DNA of 64,000 bases from Geomonas edaphica (GCF_004917075.1 NZ_SSYB01000004.1:582545-646544), one strand, 5' to 3'. Numbered from the stretch's first letter, positions 1-10,080 are shown. Program-made: numbers and translations. The notes: generated from the sequence alone by a model not told the origin.

Positions 1-768
1 GTCCTCGGGCCACTGGTTCGCCTCGGCGAGAAGCATCCGGTCCGGGTACTTGGCGTCAATGTAGGCGCGCAGCTTTTTCAGGAACTCGTAGGTCTCAGGG
101 AGATTCTCGCAGTTGGTCCCCTCCCGCTCGTACAGGTAGGGGACCGCGTCGAGCCTCAGGCCGTCCACCCCCATGCCGAGCCAGAAGTCGATCACCTTGA
201 ACATCGCCTCGTGCACGCGAGGGTTGTCGTAGTTGAGATCGGGCTGATGCGAATAGAAGCGGTGCCAGTAGTAGCTCTTGGCGATCGGGTCGCGGGTCCA
301 GTTGGAGACCTCGAAGTCCTTGAAGATGATGCGGGCGTCCAGGTACTTATCAGGGGTGTCGCTCCAGACATAGAAATCGCGCCAGGTGGAGCCGAGCTTC
401 GCGCGGCGCGACTTCTGGAACCAGGGGTGCTGGTCCGAGGTGTGGTTCAAGACGAGTTCGGTGATGACCCTCATGCCGAGGGCGTGCGCCCCCTTCAAAA
501 AATCCTGGAAGTCGCGCAGCGTGCCGTAATCGGGGTGGACGGTGCGGTAGTCGGCGATGTCGTAGCCGTCGTCCTTCAGCGGCGAGGGGTAGAAGGGGAG
601 TACCCAGACCGCGGTGACGCCCAGGTCGCGCAGGTAGGGGAGCTTCTGCAAAAGCCCGCGAAAGTCCCCAATGCCGTCGCCGTTACTGTCGCAAAAGCTC
701 CGGATGTGCACCTCGTAGATCACGGCATCCTTGAACCAGAGCGGATTCTTCTCGTTGCGAAACGGCAT
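1..768 (-). CDS. treS: Trehalose synthase / maltose alpha-D-glucosyltransferase, N-terminal part (runs off the window)
   Basis: The reading frame begins at the ATG complementary to 766-768 and stays open to base 1, so about 256 N-terminal residues are visible and the stop lies outside. The protein is a GH13 enzyme that interconverts maltose and trehalose in the cytosol. Visible family features are the opening [15 protein letters not shown], the [10 protein letters not shown] block, the nucleophile segment [16 protein letters not shown] near residue 205 and the general-acid segment [12 protein letters not shown] at the edge. It is last in the operon here, 9 nt after glgE. In many bacteria TreS is fused or paired with a maltokinase that makes maltose-1-phosphate, the GlgE substrate; whether this copy carries that domain cannot be seen. 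It has a good GAGG ribosome binding site. Confidence 0.9.
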   Translation of the reverse strand, partial: MPFRNEKNPLWFKDAVIYEVHIRSFCDSNGDGIGDFRGLLQKLPYLRDLGVTAVWVLPFYPSPLKDDGYDIADYRTVHPDYGTLRDFQDFLKGAHALGMRVITELVLNHTSDQHPWFQKSRRAKLGSTWRDFYVWSDTPDKYLDARIIFKDFEVSNWTRDPIAKSYYWHRFYSHQPDLNYDNPRVHEAMFKVIDFWLGMGVDGLRLDAVPYLYEREGTNCENLPETYEFLKKLRAYIDAKYPDRMLLAEANQWPED

Positions 769-777
769 GGCTTCCTC

Positions 778-2757
778 CTAGAAATAATAATCGAAGTCCG
801 ACTCGCGCTTCTGCCAGGTGCTGATGCGGTAGATGCAGGCCGGGTTCACCTGCGGGTCGAGCCGGACCGTCGTCATCCCCCCCTCCCAGATGGAGCGCTC
901 GCCGCTGATCAGGTCGTGCAGCAGGTACGACTGCCCGGGGGCTACGCCAAACAGATCGAGCGGCACGCGCAGCTTAGCGGTCCGGGCCCGGAAGGGATCG
1001 AGGTTCACCGCCACCAGAAGTGAACTCTTCTGCTGTTTAGCCACCTTTACGTAGAAGATGACGCTGTCGTCGTCAGATTCGAGGAAGGTGACGTTGTTGG
1101 TCCGCTGCAGCGCGCTGTACTCCCGGCGGATCCGGTTCAGCGTGATGATGAGTTCCCTGATGTTCCCCGGGGCCTTCCTGTCCCACTGCCGGATCTCGTA
1201 CTTCTCGGCGTCGAGGTATTCCTCAGAGCCCTGCTTTTCCGGCATGCCGACGCAGAGCTCGTACACCGGCCCATAGATGCCGTAGCTAGAGGAAAGGGTA
1301 CCGGCCAGGACCAGCCTGATCATGAAGGCGGGGCGTCCGCCGTACTGCAGAAACTCGGTGAGGATGTCCGGGGTGTTGGGCCAGAAGTTCGGGCGCATGA
1401 ACTCCCTCGTGTCGCCGCGGGTCAGCTCCATCAGGTAATCCGTGATTTCCCGCTTGCTGTTGCGCCAGGAGAAATAGCTGTAGGACTGGGTGAAGCCGAG
1501 TTTGGCGAGCCGCGCCATGATCTTCGGCCTGGTAAACGCCTCGGCCAGGAAGATCACGTCGTGCGACTTCTCCTTCGCCTTGTCTATGAGCCACTCCCAC
1601 ATGGGGAAAGGTTTCGTGTGCGGGTTGTCCACCCGGAAGATGCGCACGCCCTGGTCCATCCAGAAGAAGACCACCCCCTTCAGCTCCTCCCAGAGTTCCT
1701 CCCACTGCGGCGTTTCGAAGTTGATCGGCACGATGTCCTGGTACTTCTTCGGGGGGTTCTCGGCGTACTGCACCGTCCCGTCGGGACGCCACTTGAACCA
1801 CTCCGGGTGCTCCTTCAGGTAGGGGTGGTCCGGGGAGCATTGGAAAGCGAGATCCATGGCGATCTCGATGCCGTGTTTTTCAGCTTCCCGGACCAGGTCG
1901 CCGAAGTCCTCGATGGTCCCGAGTTCCGGGTGCACCGCCTTGTGCCCACCCGCCTCGGAGCCGATGGCCCATGGGCTTCCCGGGTCGTCCGGCCCCGCCT
2001 CGACCGCGTTGGCCTTCCCCTTGCGCTTGCTGGATCCGATGGGATGAATGGGAGGAAGGTAGAGAACGTCGAAGCCTAGCTCCGCTACGTCGGGGAGAAG
2101 CCCGATGCAGTCGCGGAGTGTGCCGTGGCGTCCTTCTTCGCCTAAAGAGCGTGGGAAGAGTTCGTACCATGAGCTGAAAAGCGCCTTCTGGCGATCCACC
2201 CGGACCACCAGTTCCTTCTGATAGCGCGTGGCGAGCCCCCGCGCACAGCAGGTGCTGACCAGGTCGGAGAGCCGCGTGTCGAGCCCTAAGGCCACCGCCC
2301 CCTCCTGGTTCCGCTCGGCAGAGAGCGCCGCCACCGCCTCGCGCAGCCGGGCCGCGTCCTCCTCCCCCGCCTCCGCCACCGCCTGCTCCAGGATCTTTCC
2401 ACCGATCTGCAGATCGACCGCCACGTCCTGTCCCGCCTCGAAACGCTTCTGCAGGTCCCGCTGCCAGGTACGGAAGTGGTCCACCCACCCCATGATGGTG
2501 TATTGGTAAAAGCCGGGGTGGCCCAGGAGAAATGAGCCCTGCCAGCGGTCGTTATCCAGGCGCTGCATCGCCGTTTCCAGCCAGTGCTCCTCTCCCATGC
2601 GGCGGTAAAGAAGTACGGCCACCACCTCGTCGTGACCGTCGCTGAAGACGTCCGCCTGCACCACCATCTCGTCGCCGACCACGCGCTGCACCGCAAACCT
2701 GCCGCAGTCGATCTGGGGGTGCACCGCCTCGATAGCTATCCGCGCCCTGCCTTCCAT
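778..2757 (-). CDS. glgE: GlgE: alpha-1,4-glucan:maltose-1-phosphate maltosyltransferase
   Basis: 659 residues, the usual GlgE length. It transfers maltosyl units from maltose-1-phosphate to the growing end of an alpha-1,4-glucan. An N-terminal beta-sandwich (about 1-120) and a helical insert (about 120-190) precede a GH13 barrel. The nucleophile region VRIFRVDNPHTKPFP puts the catalytic Asp at about 377, and FLAEAFTRP puts the acid Glu at about 406. RVDNPHTKP is typical of GlgE rather than ordinary amylases. The start is preceded by GAGGTGATCT. It sits 8 nt after treY and 9 nt before treS, so the three are clearly co-transcribed. Together with TreS this gives the trehalose-to-glucan (GlgE) route; with TreY/TreZ the same glucan can be converted back to trehalose. 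Confidence 0.95.
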   Translation of the reverse strand: MEGRARIAIEAVHPQIDCGRFAVQRVVGDEMVVQADVFSDGHDEVVAVLLYRRMGEEHWLETAMQRLDNDRWQGSFLLGHPGFYQYTIMGWVDHFRTWQRDLQKRFEAGQDVAVDLQIGGKILEQAVAEAGEEDAARLREAVAALSAERNQEGAVALGLDTRLSDLVSTCCARGLATRYQKELVVRVDRQKALFSSWYELFPRSLGEEGRHGTLRDCIGLLPDVAELGFDVLYLPPIHPIGSSKRKGKANAVEAGPDDPGSPWAIGSEAGGHKAVHPELGTIEDFGDLVREAEKHGIEIAMDLAFQCSPDHPYLKEHPEWFKWRPDGTVQYAENPPKKYQDIVPINFETPQWEELWEELKGVVFFWMDQGVRIFRVDNPHTKPFPMWEWLIDKAKEKSHDVIFLAEAFTRPKIMARLAKLGFTQSYSYFSWRNSKREITDYLMELTRGDTREFMRPNFWPNTPDILTEFLQYGGRPAFMIRLVLAGTLSSSYGIYGPVYELCVGMPEKQGSEEYLDAEKYEIRQWDRKAPGNIRELIITLNRIRREYSALQRTNNVTFLESDDDSVIFYVKVAKQQKSSLLVAVNLDPFRARTAKLRVPLDLFGVAPGQSYLLHDLISGERSIWEGGMTTVRLDPQVNPACIYRISTWQKRESDFDYYF

Positions 2758-2765
2758 AGATCACC

Positions 2766-5741
2766 TCACTCAGATTCCAGCAGCGCCACACTCACCTCGC
2801 CGAAGAGCGCGGCAAGGGGGAGGACGCTTTGACCATCGCGGGAGACGACATCGATCACCGCGTCGTTCACCACGTTGCGCAACCGCCCCCCTACCCCTTC
2901 GGGAAGAAGCAGCATGGTGTCCTGCCAGACCGACTCACTAAGCGGGCTGTCCCCCTCCTCCGGCATCAGGGTCGCCACGAGCCGCGCCGCCGCGACGATC
3001 ACCACGCGACCTCCGGCCTTGCGTGCGAAGGCGCACAGATGTCGGGCCCGCGCCCCTTTCGCCTCCAGCGGCAGGTACTCGCCGCCGGCGAAGACGTCCT
3101 TGTGCTCCCGGCGATAGTTGAGCACCCGGTAGATGAGAAAGAGCTTCGCCCTCTCGTCCTCCCGCTCCAGCAGCTCGCTCCATAGCCTAGGCGCCCCCTC
3201 CTCCTGCTCGCGCCGCTTGAGGTCGACGAGTGCGTCGATCCTCCTGCCGTAGTCCACCTGGCGCCGGTTATCCGGGTCCACCAGGGTGACCTCGATAAGC
3301 TCGGTCCCCTGGTAGAAGTCGGGAATGCCGGGGGAGGTCATCTTCAGGAGGGTCTGGGAGAGCGAGCTGAAGAAGCCGCAGCGGGAGAGCCGCCTTTGCA
3401 GCGGCAGAAACTCGCGCAGGAATTCGTTGTCGGGGGTGCGCGCGAGGATGGCATCGATGAAACCTACCACCGCCTCCTCGTAACTCCCATTGGGACTCAC
3501 CCAGCTCGTGTTCACCTTCGCCTCACGCAGCGCCTTGATCATGTACTCCCTGATGCGCCCGCGGAATGCCTCGTATCCGGCGTCGTCCACCTCGCCGATC
3601 GGCCAGGCACCGACAAGGGTCTGGTACAGGAGGTACTCCTCGTTCAGCTCCGGCACTCTGGCGTTATCAATCAGGGAGCCGCGCCGCTTGTTGAGCCGGC
3701 TCCAGCGCGCCACCTGCTTCTGCCACACTGACGGGATTTCGGAGAGCGCATCGATCCTCGTGCGCACGTCCTCGCCACGCTTGGAATCGTGCGTCGCCGT
3801 CGCGATCATGGCGTGGGGGAAGTTCTTGTTCCGCTCGAGGTTCTGCCCGTGGAAGGCCTCGAGCGTGGTGCCGAAGCGCCCCGGCATGCCGCCGACGTCG
3901 TTCAGGGAAATCAGGCGGTGGTATACGTAGAAGGCGGTATCTTCGAGCCCCTTGGCCATCACCGGGCCGGTGATCTGCTGGAAGCGCATGGCGAAGTAAA
4001 GCCAGTCGCGTCGGCTCTCCTCGCTCGCGCGGTCGGGGGATCTCAAAAGGAGCACGTCGCGCAGGAAATCGAAGACCGACCCGCTGATGGCGGGGTTTCT
4101 ACGCTTAGCCTTCGATACCGCCGCGTCGATGTACTGCACGTCGCGGTCGCGCACCGAGGCGGAGTTGGCATAGGTGCGGTACACCGGGAAGCAGGCGATC
4201 ACTTCGCTTATGGCGCGGGCCAGGCTGTTCAGGGTGAAATCGCGGGTGAGACGGTCCTCCTCGGCGATGTTGTTCAACTGGTGGGCCAGCATGTTCACCT
4301 CGCCGGAGAGGGAGACCTGCATCACCAGCTTCTTCTTTTCGTAGACGATCTCGGTGAAATCGGCCCCCCGCTTCACGAAACGGTCGTAGATCCGGTCGAA
4401 CTGCTTCGCGACGTCGCTCGCCACGAAGATGCCGTTCACGCTGTTCAGGAACTCGTAGCCGGTGGTGCCGCAGACCGGCCACTGCTCGGGGAGGAGCTCC
4501 CCCTTCATGAGGATCTTTTCCACCACGGTGTAAAAAGGCTTGTAGCCAGGGTCCCTCTCCAGCACCTCGTCGTACTGCCGCGCCCACTCCTCGCGGATCG
4601 CTTCGGCGCCCTCCTCGGGCGGGGCCCCCTCGCCTCTTTCCCTCAGATTCATCCAGGCGCTTTTCTGCAGGTGCTGCAGGTAGGTGACCGGGTCGTAAAG
4701 CCCGTCCACGTGATCGATCCTAACCCCGGTCACCTTCCCCTCCCGGATCAGCCGGAACAGCAGGGTATGGGTCAGGTCGTAGACGGTCTGGTCCTCCATA
4801 CGGATCGCGGCGAGGGCATTGATGTCGAAAAAGCGCCGGTAGTTGATCTCCTCGGTGGCAACACGCCAGTAGGAGAGGCGGTACACCTGGTCCCGTAGCA
4901 GCCGGTCCAGCAGATCAAAGGAATTGGCGTCGCCTTTGGTCCCGTTGAAGATCATCACGTTTTCCGATACCAATTCAGCCACTTCAGCGGAGTCGAAGCA
5001 GAGCTGAGCGAGGCGCTTCTTGATGATCTCCTTCTCGCGGTGCCGCTCGTTCATCTTCTCCGGGTCCCGCTCGGTATGAAGGGGGAGGTGCTGCAGGGCG
5101 GTCTCGATGCTCAGTAGTTCCTGGAGCGGCCCGGCCTCAGGGGGGAGCTTCTCCTTCAGGGCATCCAGCCGATGCTGCAGGATCAACAGGTAACTGCGCG
5201 GCTCCACTGGGATCTGCAGCGTGTTGCACTGGACGAAGAAGGCACCGTCACGGAAGATGAGCTGCAGCCCTCCCCCCTCCAACACCCTGCCATACTGGTC
5301 ACCCAGAAGAGGCAGCAGCACCTTCCCGGTCAGCTCCTTTTTCACCGGCTCCCAGTCGATGTCGAAGAAATGGGCGTAGAGGGAGCTCATCCCGTTCTCG
5401 AGTACGTCCATCCACCAGACGTTGTCGCCGCTTTCGATGCACATGTGGTTCGGGACGAAGTCGAGGATGTGCCCCATGTCATGGCAGGAGAGCTCGTCGA
5501 CGAAGGCCTGGTGGCTTCGCTCGTCACCGAGCTCCTTGTTGAAGATGGTCTGGTTCACGACGTCGTAGCCGTGTACGCTCCCCTCCTTCGCGGCCAGATA
5601 GGAGGAGGCGTACACGTCGCTGACGCCCAGGTCGTGCAGGTAGCCGACGATCCTTTCGGCGTCGGCGAAGGTGAACCCGGCGTTGAACTGCAGCCGGTAG
5701 GTGGCGCTCGGTATGCGGGCCTGCGGCAGGTGCTGGTCCAT
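2766..5741 (-). CDS. treY: Malto-oligosyltrehalose synthase
   Basis: 991 residues. TreY rearranges the reducing-end alpha-1,4 bond of a malto-oligosaccharide into a trehalose-type alpha-1,1 bond. The family opening SATYRLQFNAGFTF, the GYDVVNQT block, the catalytic-site segment GVRIDHVDGLYDP near residue 340 and ATHDSKRGEDVRTRI are all visible. The length is longer than the smallest TreY proteins but normal for the deltaproteobacterial form with a large middle insert. The start has GGGGGAG three bases upstream. It lies 12 nt after the GH57 gene and works with TreZ at the head of the operon, which releases free trehalose. Confidence 0.95.
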   Translation of the reverse strand: MDQHLPQARIPSATYRLQFNAGFTFADAERIVGYLHDLGVSDVYASSYLAAKEGSVHGYDVVNQTIFNKELGDERSHQAFVDELSCHDMGHILDFVPNHMCIESGDNVWWMDVLENGMSSLYAHFFDIDWEPVKKELTGKVLLPLLGDQYGRVLEGGGLQLIFRDGAFFVQCNTLQIPVEPRSYLLILQHRLDALKEKLPPEAGPLQELLSIETALQHLPLHTERDPEKMNERHREKEIIKKRLAQLCFDSAEVAELVSENVMIFNGTKGDANSFDLLDRLLRDQVYRLSYWRVATEEINYRRFFDINALAAIRMEDQTVYDLTHTLLFRLIREGKVTGVRIDHVDGLYDPVTYLQHLQKSAWMNLRERGEGAPPEEGAEAIREEWARQYDEVLERDPGYKPFYTVVEKILMKGELLPEQWPVCGTTGYEFLNSVNGIFVASDVAKQFDRIYDRFVKRGADFTEIVYEKKKLVMQVSLSGEVNMLAHQLNNIAEEDRLTRDFTLNSLARAISEVIACFPVYRTYANSASVRDRDVQYIDAAVSKAKRRNPAISGSVFDFLRDVLLLRSPDRASEESRRDWLYFAMRFQQITGPVMAKGLEDTAFYVYHRLISLNDVGGMPGRFGTTLEAFHGQNLERNKNFPHAMIATATHDSKRGEDVRTRIDALSEIPSVWQKQVARWSRLNKRRGSLIDNARVPELNEEYLLYQTLVGAWPIGEVDDAGYEAFRGRIREYMIKALREAKVNTSWVSPNGSYEEAVVGFIDAILARTPDNEFLREFLPLQRRLSRCGFFSSLSQTLLKMTSPGIPDFYQGTELIEVTLVDPDNRRQVDYGRRIDALVDLKRREQEEGAPRLWSELLEREDERAKLFLIYRVLNYRREHKDVFAGGEYLPLEAKGARARHLCAFARKAGGRVVIVAAARLVATLMPEEGDSPLSESVWQDTMLLLPEGVGGRLRNVVNDAVIDVVSRDGQSVLPLAALFGEVSVALLESE

Positions 5742-5753
5742 GCTCTCCCCCGT

Positions 5754-8204
5754 CTATCCTTGCGGCAGCACCGCTCCTGTGTTGAAGCGCAAGGTGTCCC
5801 CCAGCCTTTGGAAGGCTTCGAGCCACTGGCTCGCCCCCTCCTCGCCCTGGCCGGAGCGCTCGAGGAACTCGGGATAAACGGTCTTCGCCAGCGTGTAGTA
5901 GTCGTTCTGCATCTGCCACAGCACCAGGTTGATCGGGATCTCGTTCAGCAGATCCATGTACTTTTGCATCCTCCCGATCACCTTCACGTCGGTCGGGTCC
6001 TGAACCAACTGGGCGGAGAGCTTCTCCAGATGACGCCGCATGTAGTATTCGGTCTCTGGCTCCTCGATCCCCACTCCCCAGGTCCTGATCTGGCCTACGA
6101 TGCGCCGCACCGCCTCCTCGTCGACCTCCTCCTCGCTCATGGCGTGCTTGAGCGCCTCGTTCAGCGCTGGCTGGGCCACGGCCATGAAGACGTGCGGCAC
6201 CGGCACGCGGGTCTCCTTCACGAACTCCATCAAGGGGCGGACACGTTCGTACATCTCCTGGTAGCTTGCGATGCTCTCCTCGAGGTTCTGGTTGATGATC
6301 TGACCGATGATCTTGCGCTGCTCGTCGCTGAAGAGGTTCAAAAGGGAGAAGCTGTGGGTGCCGAAGTGCTTGTCCATGAGGAGCACCAGGTCCGAGTACA
6401 GCCCCTTGTCGAAGGCGGCGCTCATCTCCTCGCGCATGGCGGCGTATCCCCCCTGGTCGCAGACCTCCATCACGCCCCCCTTGAAGTCATGACTCCCGAT
6501 ACGCACGACGCAGAAGGTGAGACAGCTCTTCTCCTCGGTGATCTCGCTCGCGACGTGAATACGTCCCATGGCGATGACCGCGTCGGGAGTGGCGGCCTTG
6601 TGGTATTCCTCCCTCGCGATGGCGTAGCAGTAGATCTGGGAATGCTCCTCGTAATCCTCGTAGAGGGAGCTGAAGGCGTAGTGAGCACCTACCTTCATCA
6701 GGTCGAGCCGTATCGGGAGCACGAAGTTGCGGTAGATCCAGAGTCCGTCCTGATAGTCCGGTATGTTGCTCTTCGCCTCCTTAAGCCGCTCCAGAAACCC
6801 CTTCTCCACCGGCCCATCGACCACCCCCTCGGAAAGCTGCAACGCCCGGCTCGCGTAGTCGATCACCTGCACGGTCTCAAGCCCCGAGAGCTCGTCGAAG
6901 AACCAGCCGCAGCTCGTGTACATGAGCATGGCGTGCCGCTGCATCTCCAGAAGCTTAAGGGCCCGGATCTTCTCCTCCGCCGTGAGTTCGCGTAAGGCGT
7001 GTCGGGAAAGGAATTGCTCCGCCACCTCCATGCCGCGATTCAGGATCACCTCGACGTACGCGTCGCGCACCCGCCATGGGTTCTTGAAGAGTTCGCGCCC
7101 TTTCTGCTCAAACCCCTTGGCGAGGCGGTCGCGCAACCAGTCGAGAGAGGCGCGCAGCGGCTGACGCCACTGCTGGTTCCACCCCGGCATGCCGCCGGAG
7201 CAACCACAATCGCTATTCCAGCGTTCCACCCCGTGCGCGCAGCTCCAGGAGGTGCGCTCGTGGATTCTCACCTCGGTGTCCGGGGGGCAAAGCTCCAGGT
7301 ATTCACCGTAGTTGGTGAGCCGCGCCAGGTTGTTGCTCTCGATGTGGTTCAGGCAGGCGGCAAGCGCCATGTCGCCGAACTTCTGGTGATGACCGTAGGT
7401 CTCGCCGTCCGTCGCGATGTGCATGAGCTGGGACCAGCCGCGCTCGTCGTTGAAACCACCGACCAGCCTGCCGGCGAGCGCCTCCCCGCTCTCTAGGAGT
7501 TTTTCGAAGGCGACGGCGCGGGAGATGGGGCCGTCGTAGAAGAAGAGGTTGATGGAGCGGCCGGATGGGAGGTTGCAGAGGTAGCAGCGGGTCGGGTCGA
7601 TCTCCGCCTCGAGCCACTCCTCCTCGCCAATGGCGCGGTAGGCCGCGGCCTGGTGCGGCGCGAGGATGGTGTACTTAATCCCCTGCTCGGCGAGGATATC
7701 GAGCGTCTCGAGGTCCACTGCAGTCTCGGCGAGCCACATCCCTTCCGGGAAGCGCTGGAAGCGCTTCTCGAAGTCGGCGATGCCCCAGACGATCTGGGTC
7801 CGCTTGTCCCGCGCGTTGGCAAGCGGCATGATCATGTGGTTGTAGACCTGGGCGATGGCGGAGCCGTGACCGGAGCGCCACTCCATGCTCTGCTTGTCTG
7901 CGTCGAGGATCGCCTGGTAAATTCTCGGGGCCGCCTGCTCCATCCAGGAGAGGACGGTGGGGCCGAAGTTAAAGCTTATCTTCGCGTAGTTGCTAGAGAT
8001 GTCCATGACGCGGCTGTCGCCGTCCAGAACGCGGGAGGCCGAGTTCGACGCGTAACACTCGGCGGTGATGCGCTCGTTCCAGTCATGATATGGGGAAGCT
8101 GAATCTTGTATCTCCACAGCCTCGAGCCACGGGTTCTCCCTGGGAGGCTGGTAGAAGTGACCGTGGATGCACACGTAACGCTGGGTATCGTTCTCCTGTG
8201 CCAT
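5754..8204 (-). CDS. Glycoside hydrolase family 57 protein with DUF3536 C-terminal region
   Basis: 816 residues from the ATG at 8204, chosen because GGAGGAAGTC lies directly upstream; an in-frame ATG 36 bases earlier has no such site and would overlap treZ. The N-terminal half has the GH57 opening YVCIHGHFYQPPRENPW and the GH57-like block IATDGETYGHHQKFGD near residue 260. The second half matches the DUF3536 type of C-terminal region as far as can be judged by eye. GH57 enzymes act on alpha-glucans (amylase, branching enzyme, 4-alpha-glucanotransferase). The substrate of this subgroup is not established, but its place between treZ and treY points to trimming or remodelling of the alpha-glucan shared by TreY and GlgE. 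Gaps to its neighbours are 10 and 12 nt. Confidence 0.85.
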   Translation of the reverse strand: MAQENDTQRYVCIHGHFYQPPRENPWLEAVEIQDSASPYHDWNERITAECYASNSASRVLDGDSRVMDISSNYAKISFNFGPTVLSWMEQAAPRIYQAILDADKQSMEWRSGHGSAIAQVYNHMIMPLANARDKRTQIVWGIADFEKRFQRFPEGMWLAETAVDLETLDILAEQGIKYTILAPHQAAAYRAIGEEEWLEAEIDPTRCYLCNLPSGRSINLFFYDGPISRAVAFEKLLESGEALAGRLVGGFNDERGWSQLMHIATDGETYGHHQKFGDMALAACLNHIESNNLARLTNYGEYLELCPPDTEVRIHERTSWSCAHGVERWNSDCGCSGGMPGWNQQWRQPLRASLDWLRDRLAKGFEQKGRELFKNPWRVRDAYVEVILNRGMEVAEQFLSRHALRELTAEEKIRALKLLEMQRHAMLMYTSCGWFFDELSGLETVQVIDYASRALQLSEGVVDGPVEKGFLERLKEAKSNIPDYQDGLWIYRNFVLPIRLDLMKVGAHYAFSSLYEDYEEHSQIYCYAIAREEYHKAATPDAVIAMGRIHVASEITEEKSCLTFCVVRIGSHDFKGGVMEVCDQGGYAAMREEMSAAFDKGLYSDLVLLMDKHFGTHSFSLLNLFSDEQRKIIGQIINQNLEESIASYQEMYERVRPLMEFVKETRVPVPHVFMAVAQPALNEALKHAMSEEEVDEEAVRRIVGQIRTWGVGIEEPETEYYMRRHLEKLSAQLVQDPTDVKVIGRMQKYMDLLNEIPINLVLWQMQNDYYTLAKTVYPEFLERSGQGEEGASQWLEAFQRLGDTLRFNTGAVLPQG

Positions 8205-8214
8205 GACTTCCTCC

Positions 8215-10080
8215 TCAAAGCTTCGCGCTGTACACGACAACGCTGAAGGGGTTGATCCTCACTGTCTCCTGATGTCCTCCGTTACCCGCCTCTATCCTTT
8301 CCGGTGCTTCCTCACCCGGGCCGCGCCACTCTGCGGCCGAGGAATCGAGCACCCGCTCCCAGCTCCCCCGGGGAAGGGCAAGCGGGACCTCCTGCTGGAT
8401 GTTGCTGAAGCTGAACAGGCAGATGGCTGCCTCCCCGTCAGCCCATCTCCTCAAAAAGAGCACCTTCTGTTCCGGCAGCCCGGAAACCTCCATGGCGTCG
8501 CGCTGGAAGACCCGCAGGGCGGGCAGCGAGCCGCGCAGTGAAAAGAGCTTCTTGTAGAAGGCAAGGATGACCGCCTGCTCCCCTTCTTTCTGAGTCGCAA
8601 CGCTCACCTTCGACTCCTGGAAGGTCTCCTCCGCCGCCGGGTCAGGGATCTCCCCCTCACAGACGCCGGAGGCGTGCTCCTCGTGTTTCCCTTTGCGCAC
8701 CATGTCGACCAGCTCCGGATCGCCGTGGTCGATGAAATAGTGGAACGGCGCACGCTCGCCGTACTCCTCCCCCATGAAGAGAAGCGGCAGGTAAGGGGAA
8801 AGGATGACGGCCGAGGCGGCAAGGAGAAGCTGGTTGAGGGGAAGGGTGGCGCTCAGCCGGTCCCCGCATTTGCGGTTGCCGACCTGGTCGTGGTTCTGGG
8901 AAAAGACGACGAACTGGAAGCCGGGGTGCCTCTCCGTCGGACCGCCGTGACGCCGCCTGCGGTAGCGGGAATACTCACCGGTATAGACGAAGGCTTCACT
9001 GAAAGCCTTCTGCAACTGCGCGAACTGGCCGAAGTCTTCGTAGTAGCCGGTGGTCTCTCCGGTCAGCAGCGCGCGCAGGGCGTGGTGGAAGTTGTCGCAC
9101 CACTGGGCGTCGAGGCCGAAGCCGCATTTCTCGGGGGAGTTGATCAGGCGGACGTCGTTGGTGTCGTTCTCGGCGAAAAGGTAGATCCCGCGCCCAAGGC
9201 GCTCCCGCTGCCGATGCACCTCGTCGGCCAGGCGCCTTAAAAGTGGCTTGGGGGTTTGGTCGAAGATCCAGTCCACCGCGTCCAGGCGCAGCCCGTCGAA
9301 GTGGAACTCGTTGATCCAGTAACCTGCGTTGGAGAGGAAATAGTCCAGCACGGGATCGCTGTCGGCCCCGTCGAGGTTCACGGCACGCCCCCACGGAGTG
9401 CGGTACTTTTCGGTGAAATAGGGACCGAACTCGTCGAGGTAGCACCCCTCCGGTCCGAAGTGGTTGTAGACCACGTCCAGCAGGACGGCAAGCCCCTTTT
9501 TATGGCAGGCGTTCACGAGCCGCCTGAGGCCGTCCGGACCGCCGTAGCTGTGTTGGGGGGCGAAGTGGTACACCCCGTCGTACCCCCAGTTGCGACTTCC
9601 CGGGCACTGGGAGACCGGCATGAGCTCTATTGCGGAGACACCCAGTTCCACCAGGTAGTCGAGGTGTTCGATGACCGCCTCGAAGGTTCCCTCCCTGGTG
9701 AAGGTGCCGACGTGGATCTCGTAGATCCGGTACTCTTCCAGCGGGATACCCTGCCACCCCTCATCCATCCAGTGGAAGAGCCCCGGGTCCACCACCTGGG
9801 AAGGCTCATGCACCCCGTTGGGCTGATATCGGGAGAACGGGTCCGGATAGGTCTTTCCCGATTCCAGCTGAAAAAGGTAACGGTCACCGTCCATCGCGCC
9901 CGGCACGGTAACCGAGTGATACCCCTTTCCCTCAGGCTGCATCGGCACCGTCCCCGCCGCCTTGCCTGACAGGATCAGGACGCTCGCCGCCTTCGACTTC
10001 GGGGCCCAGACCCGGAACTGAACGCCACCTTCTTCCAGGACCGTGGCACCTGATTCCATCCGCCAACCGCTTGCAACCAT
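8215..10080 (-). CDS. treZ: Malto-oligosyltrehalose trehalohydrolase
   Basis: 621 residues; first gene of the operon. TreZ hydrolyses the bond next to the terminal trehalose made by TreY and releases trehalose. An N-terminal E-set beta-sandwich (about 10-100, FRVWAPKSKAASVLI) leads into a GH13 barrel with YEIHVGTFTREGTF, DVVYNHFGPEGC, the nucleophile region GLRLDAVDWIFD near 263, the acid region YLFAENDTND near 298 and SQNHDQVGN near 395. The ATG is preceded by GGGAGGTGGCGT. Upstream lies about 250 nt of non-coding DNA with the terminator of the next gene, so the operon promoter should be within 10081-10234, but no confident -35/-10 pair is seen there. Confidence 0.95.
   Translation of the reverse strand: MVASGWRMESGATVLEEGGVQFRVWAPKSKAASVLILSGKAAGTVPMQPEGKGYHSVTVPGAMDGDRYLFQLESGKTYPDPFSRYQPNGVHEPSQVVDPGLFHWMDEGWQGIPLEEYRIYEIHVGTFTREGTFEAVIEHLDYLVELGVSAIELMPVSQCPGSRNWGYDGVYHFAPQHSYGGPDGLRRLVNACHKKGLAVLLDVVYNHFGPEGCYLDEFGPYFTEKYRTPWGRAVNLDGADSDPVLDYFLSNAGYWINEFHFDGLRLDAVDWIFDQTPKPLLRRLADEVHRQRERLGRGIYLFAENDTNDVRLINSPEKCGFGLDAQWCDNFHHALRALLTGETTGYYEDFGQFAQLQKAFSEAFVYTGEYSRYRRRRHGGPTERHPGFQFVVFSQNHDQVGNRKCGDRLSATLPLNQLLLAASAVILSPYLPLLFMGEEYGERAPFHYFIDHGDPELVDMVRKGKHEEHASGVCEGEIPDPAAEETFQESKVSVATQKEGEQAVILAFYKKLFSLRGSLPALRVFQRDAMEVSGLPEQKVLFLRRWADGEAAICLFSFSNIQQEVPLALPRGSWERVLDSSAAEWRGPGEEAPERIEAGNGGHQETVRINPFSVVVYSAKL

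Noticed and set aside
5172..6995. Plus-strand open frame of 607 codons opposite treY and the GH57 gene
   Set aside because: Antisense shadow; Val/His/Leu-rich with no recognisable motif, while the minus-strand genes have full family motifs.
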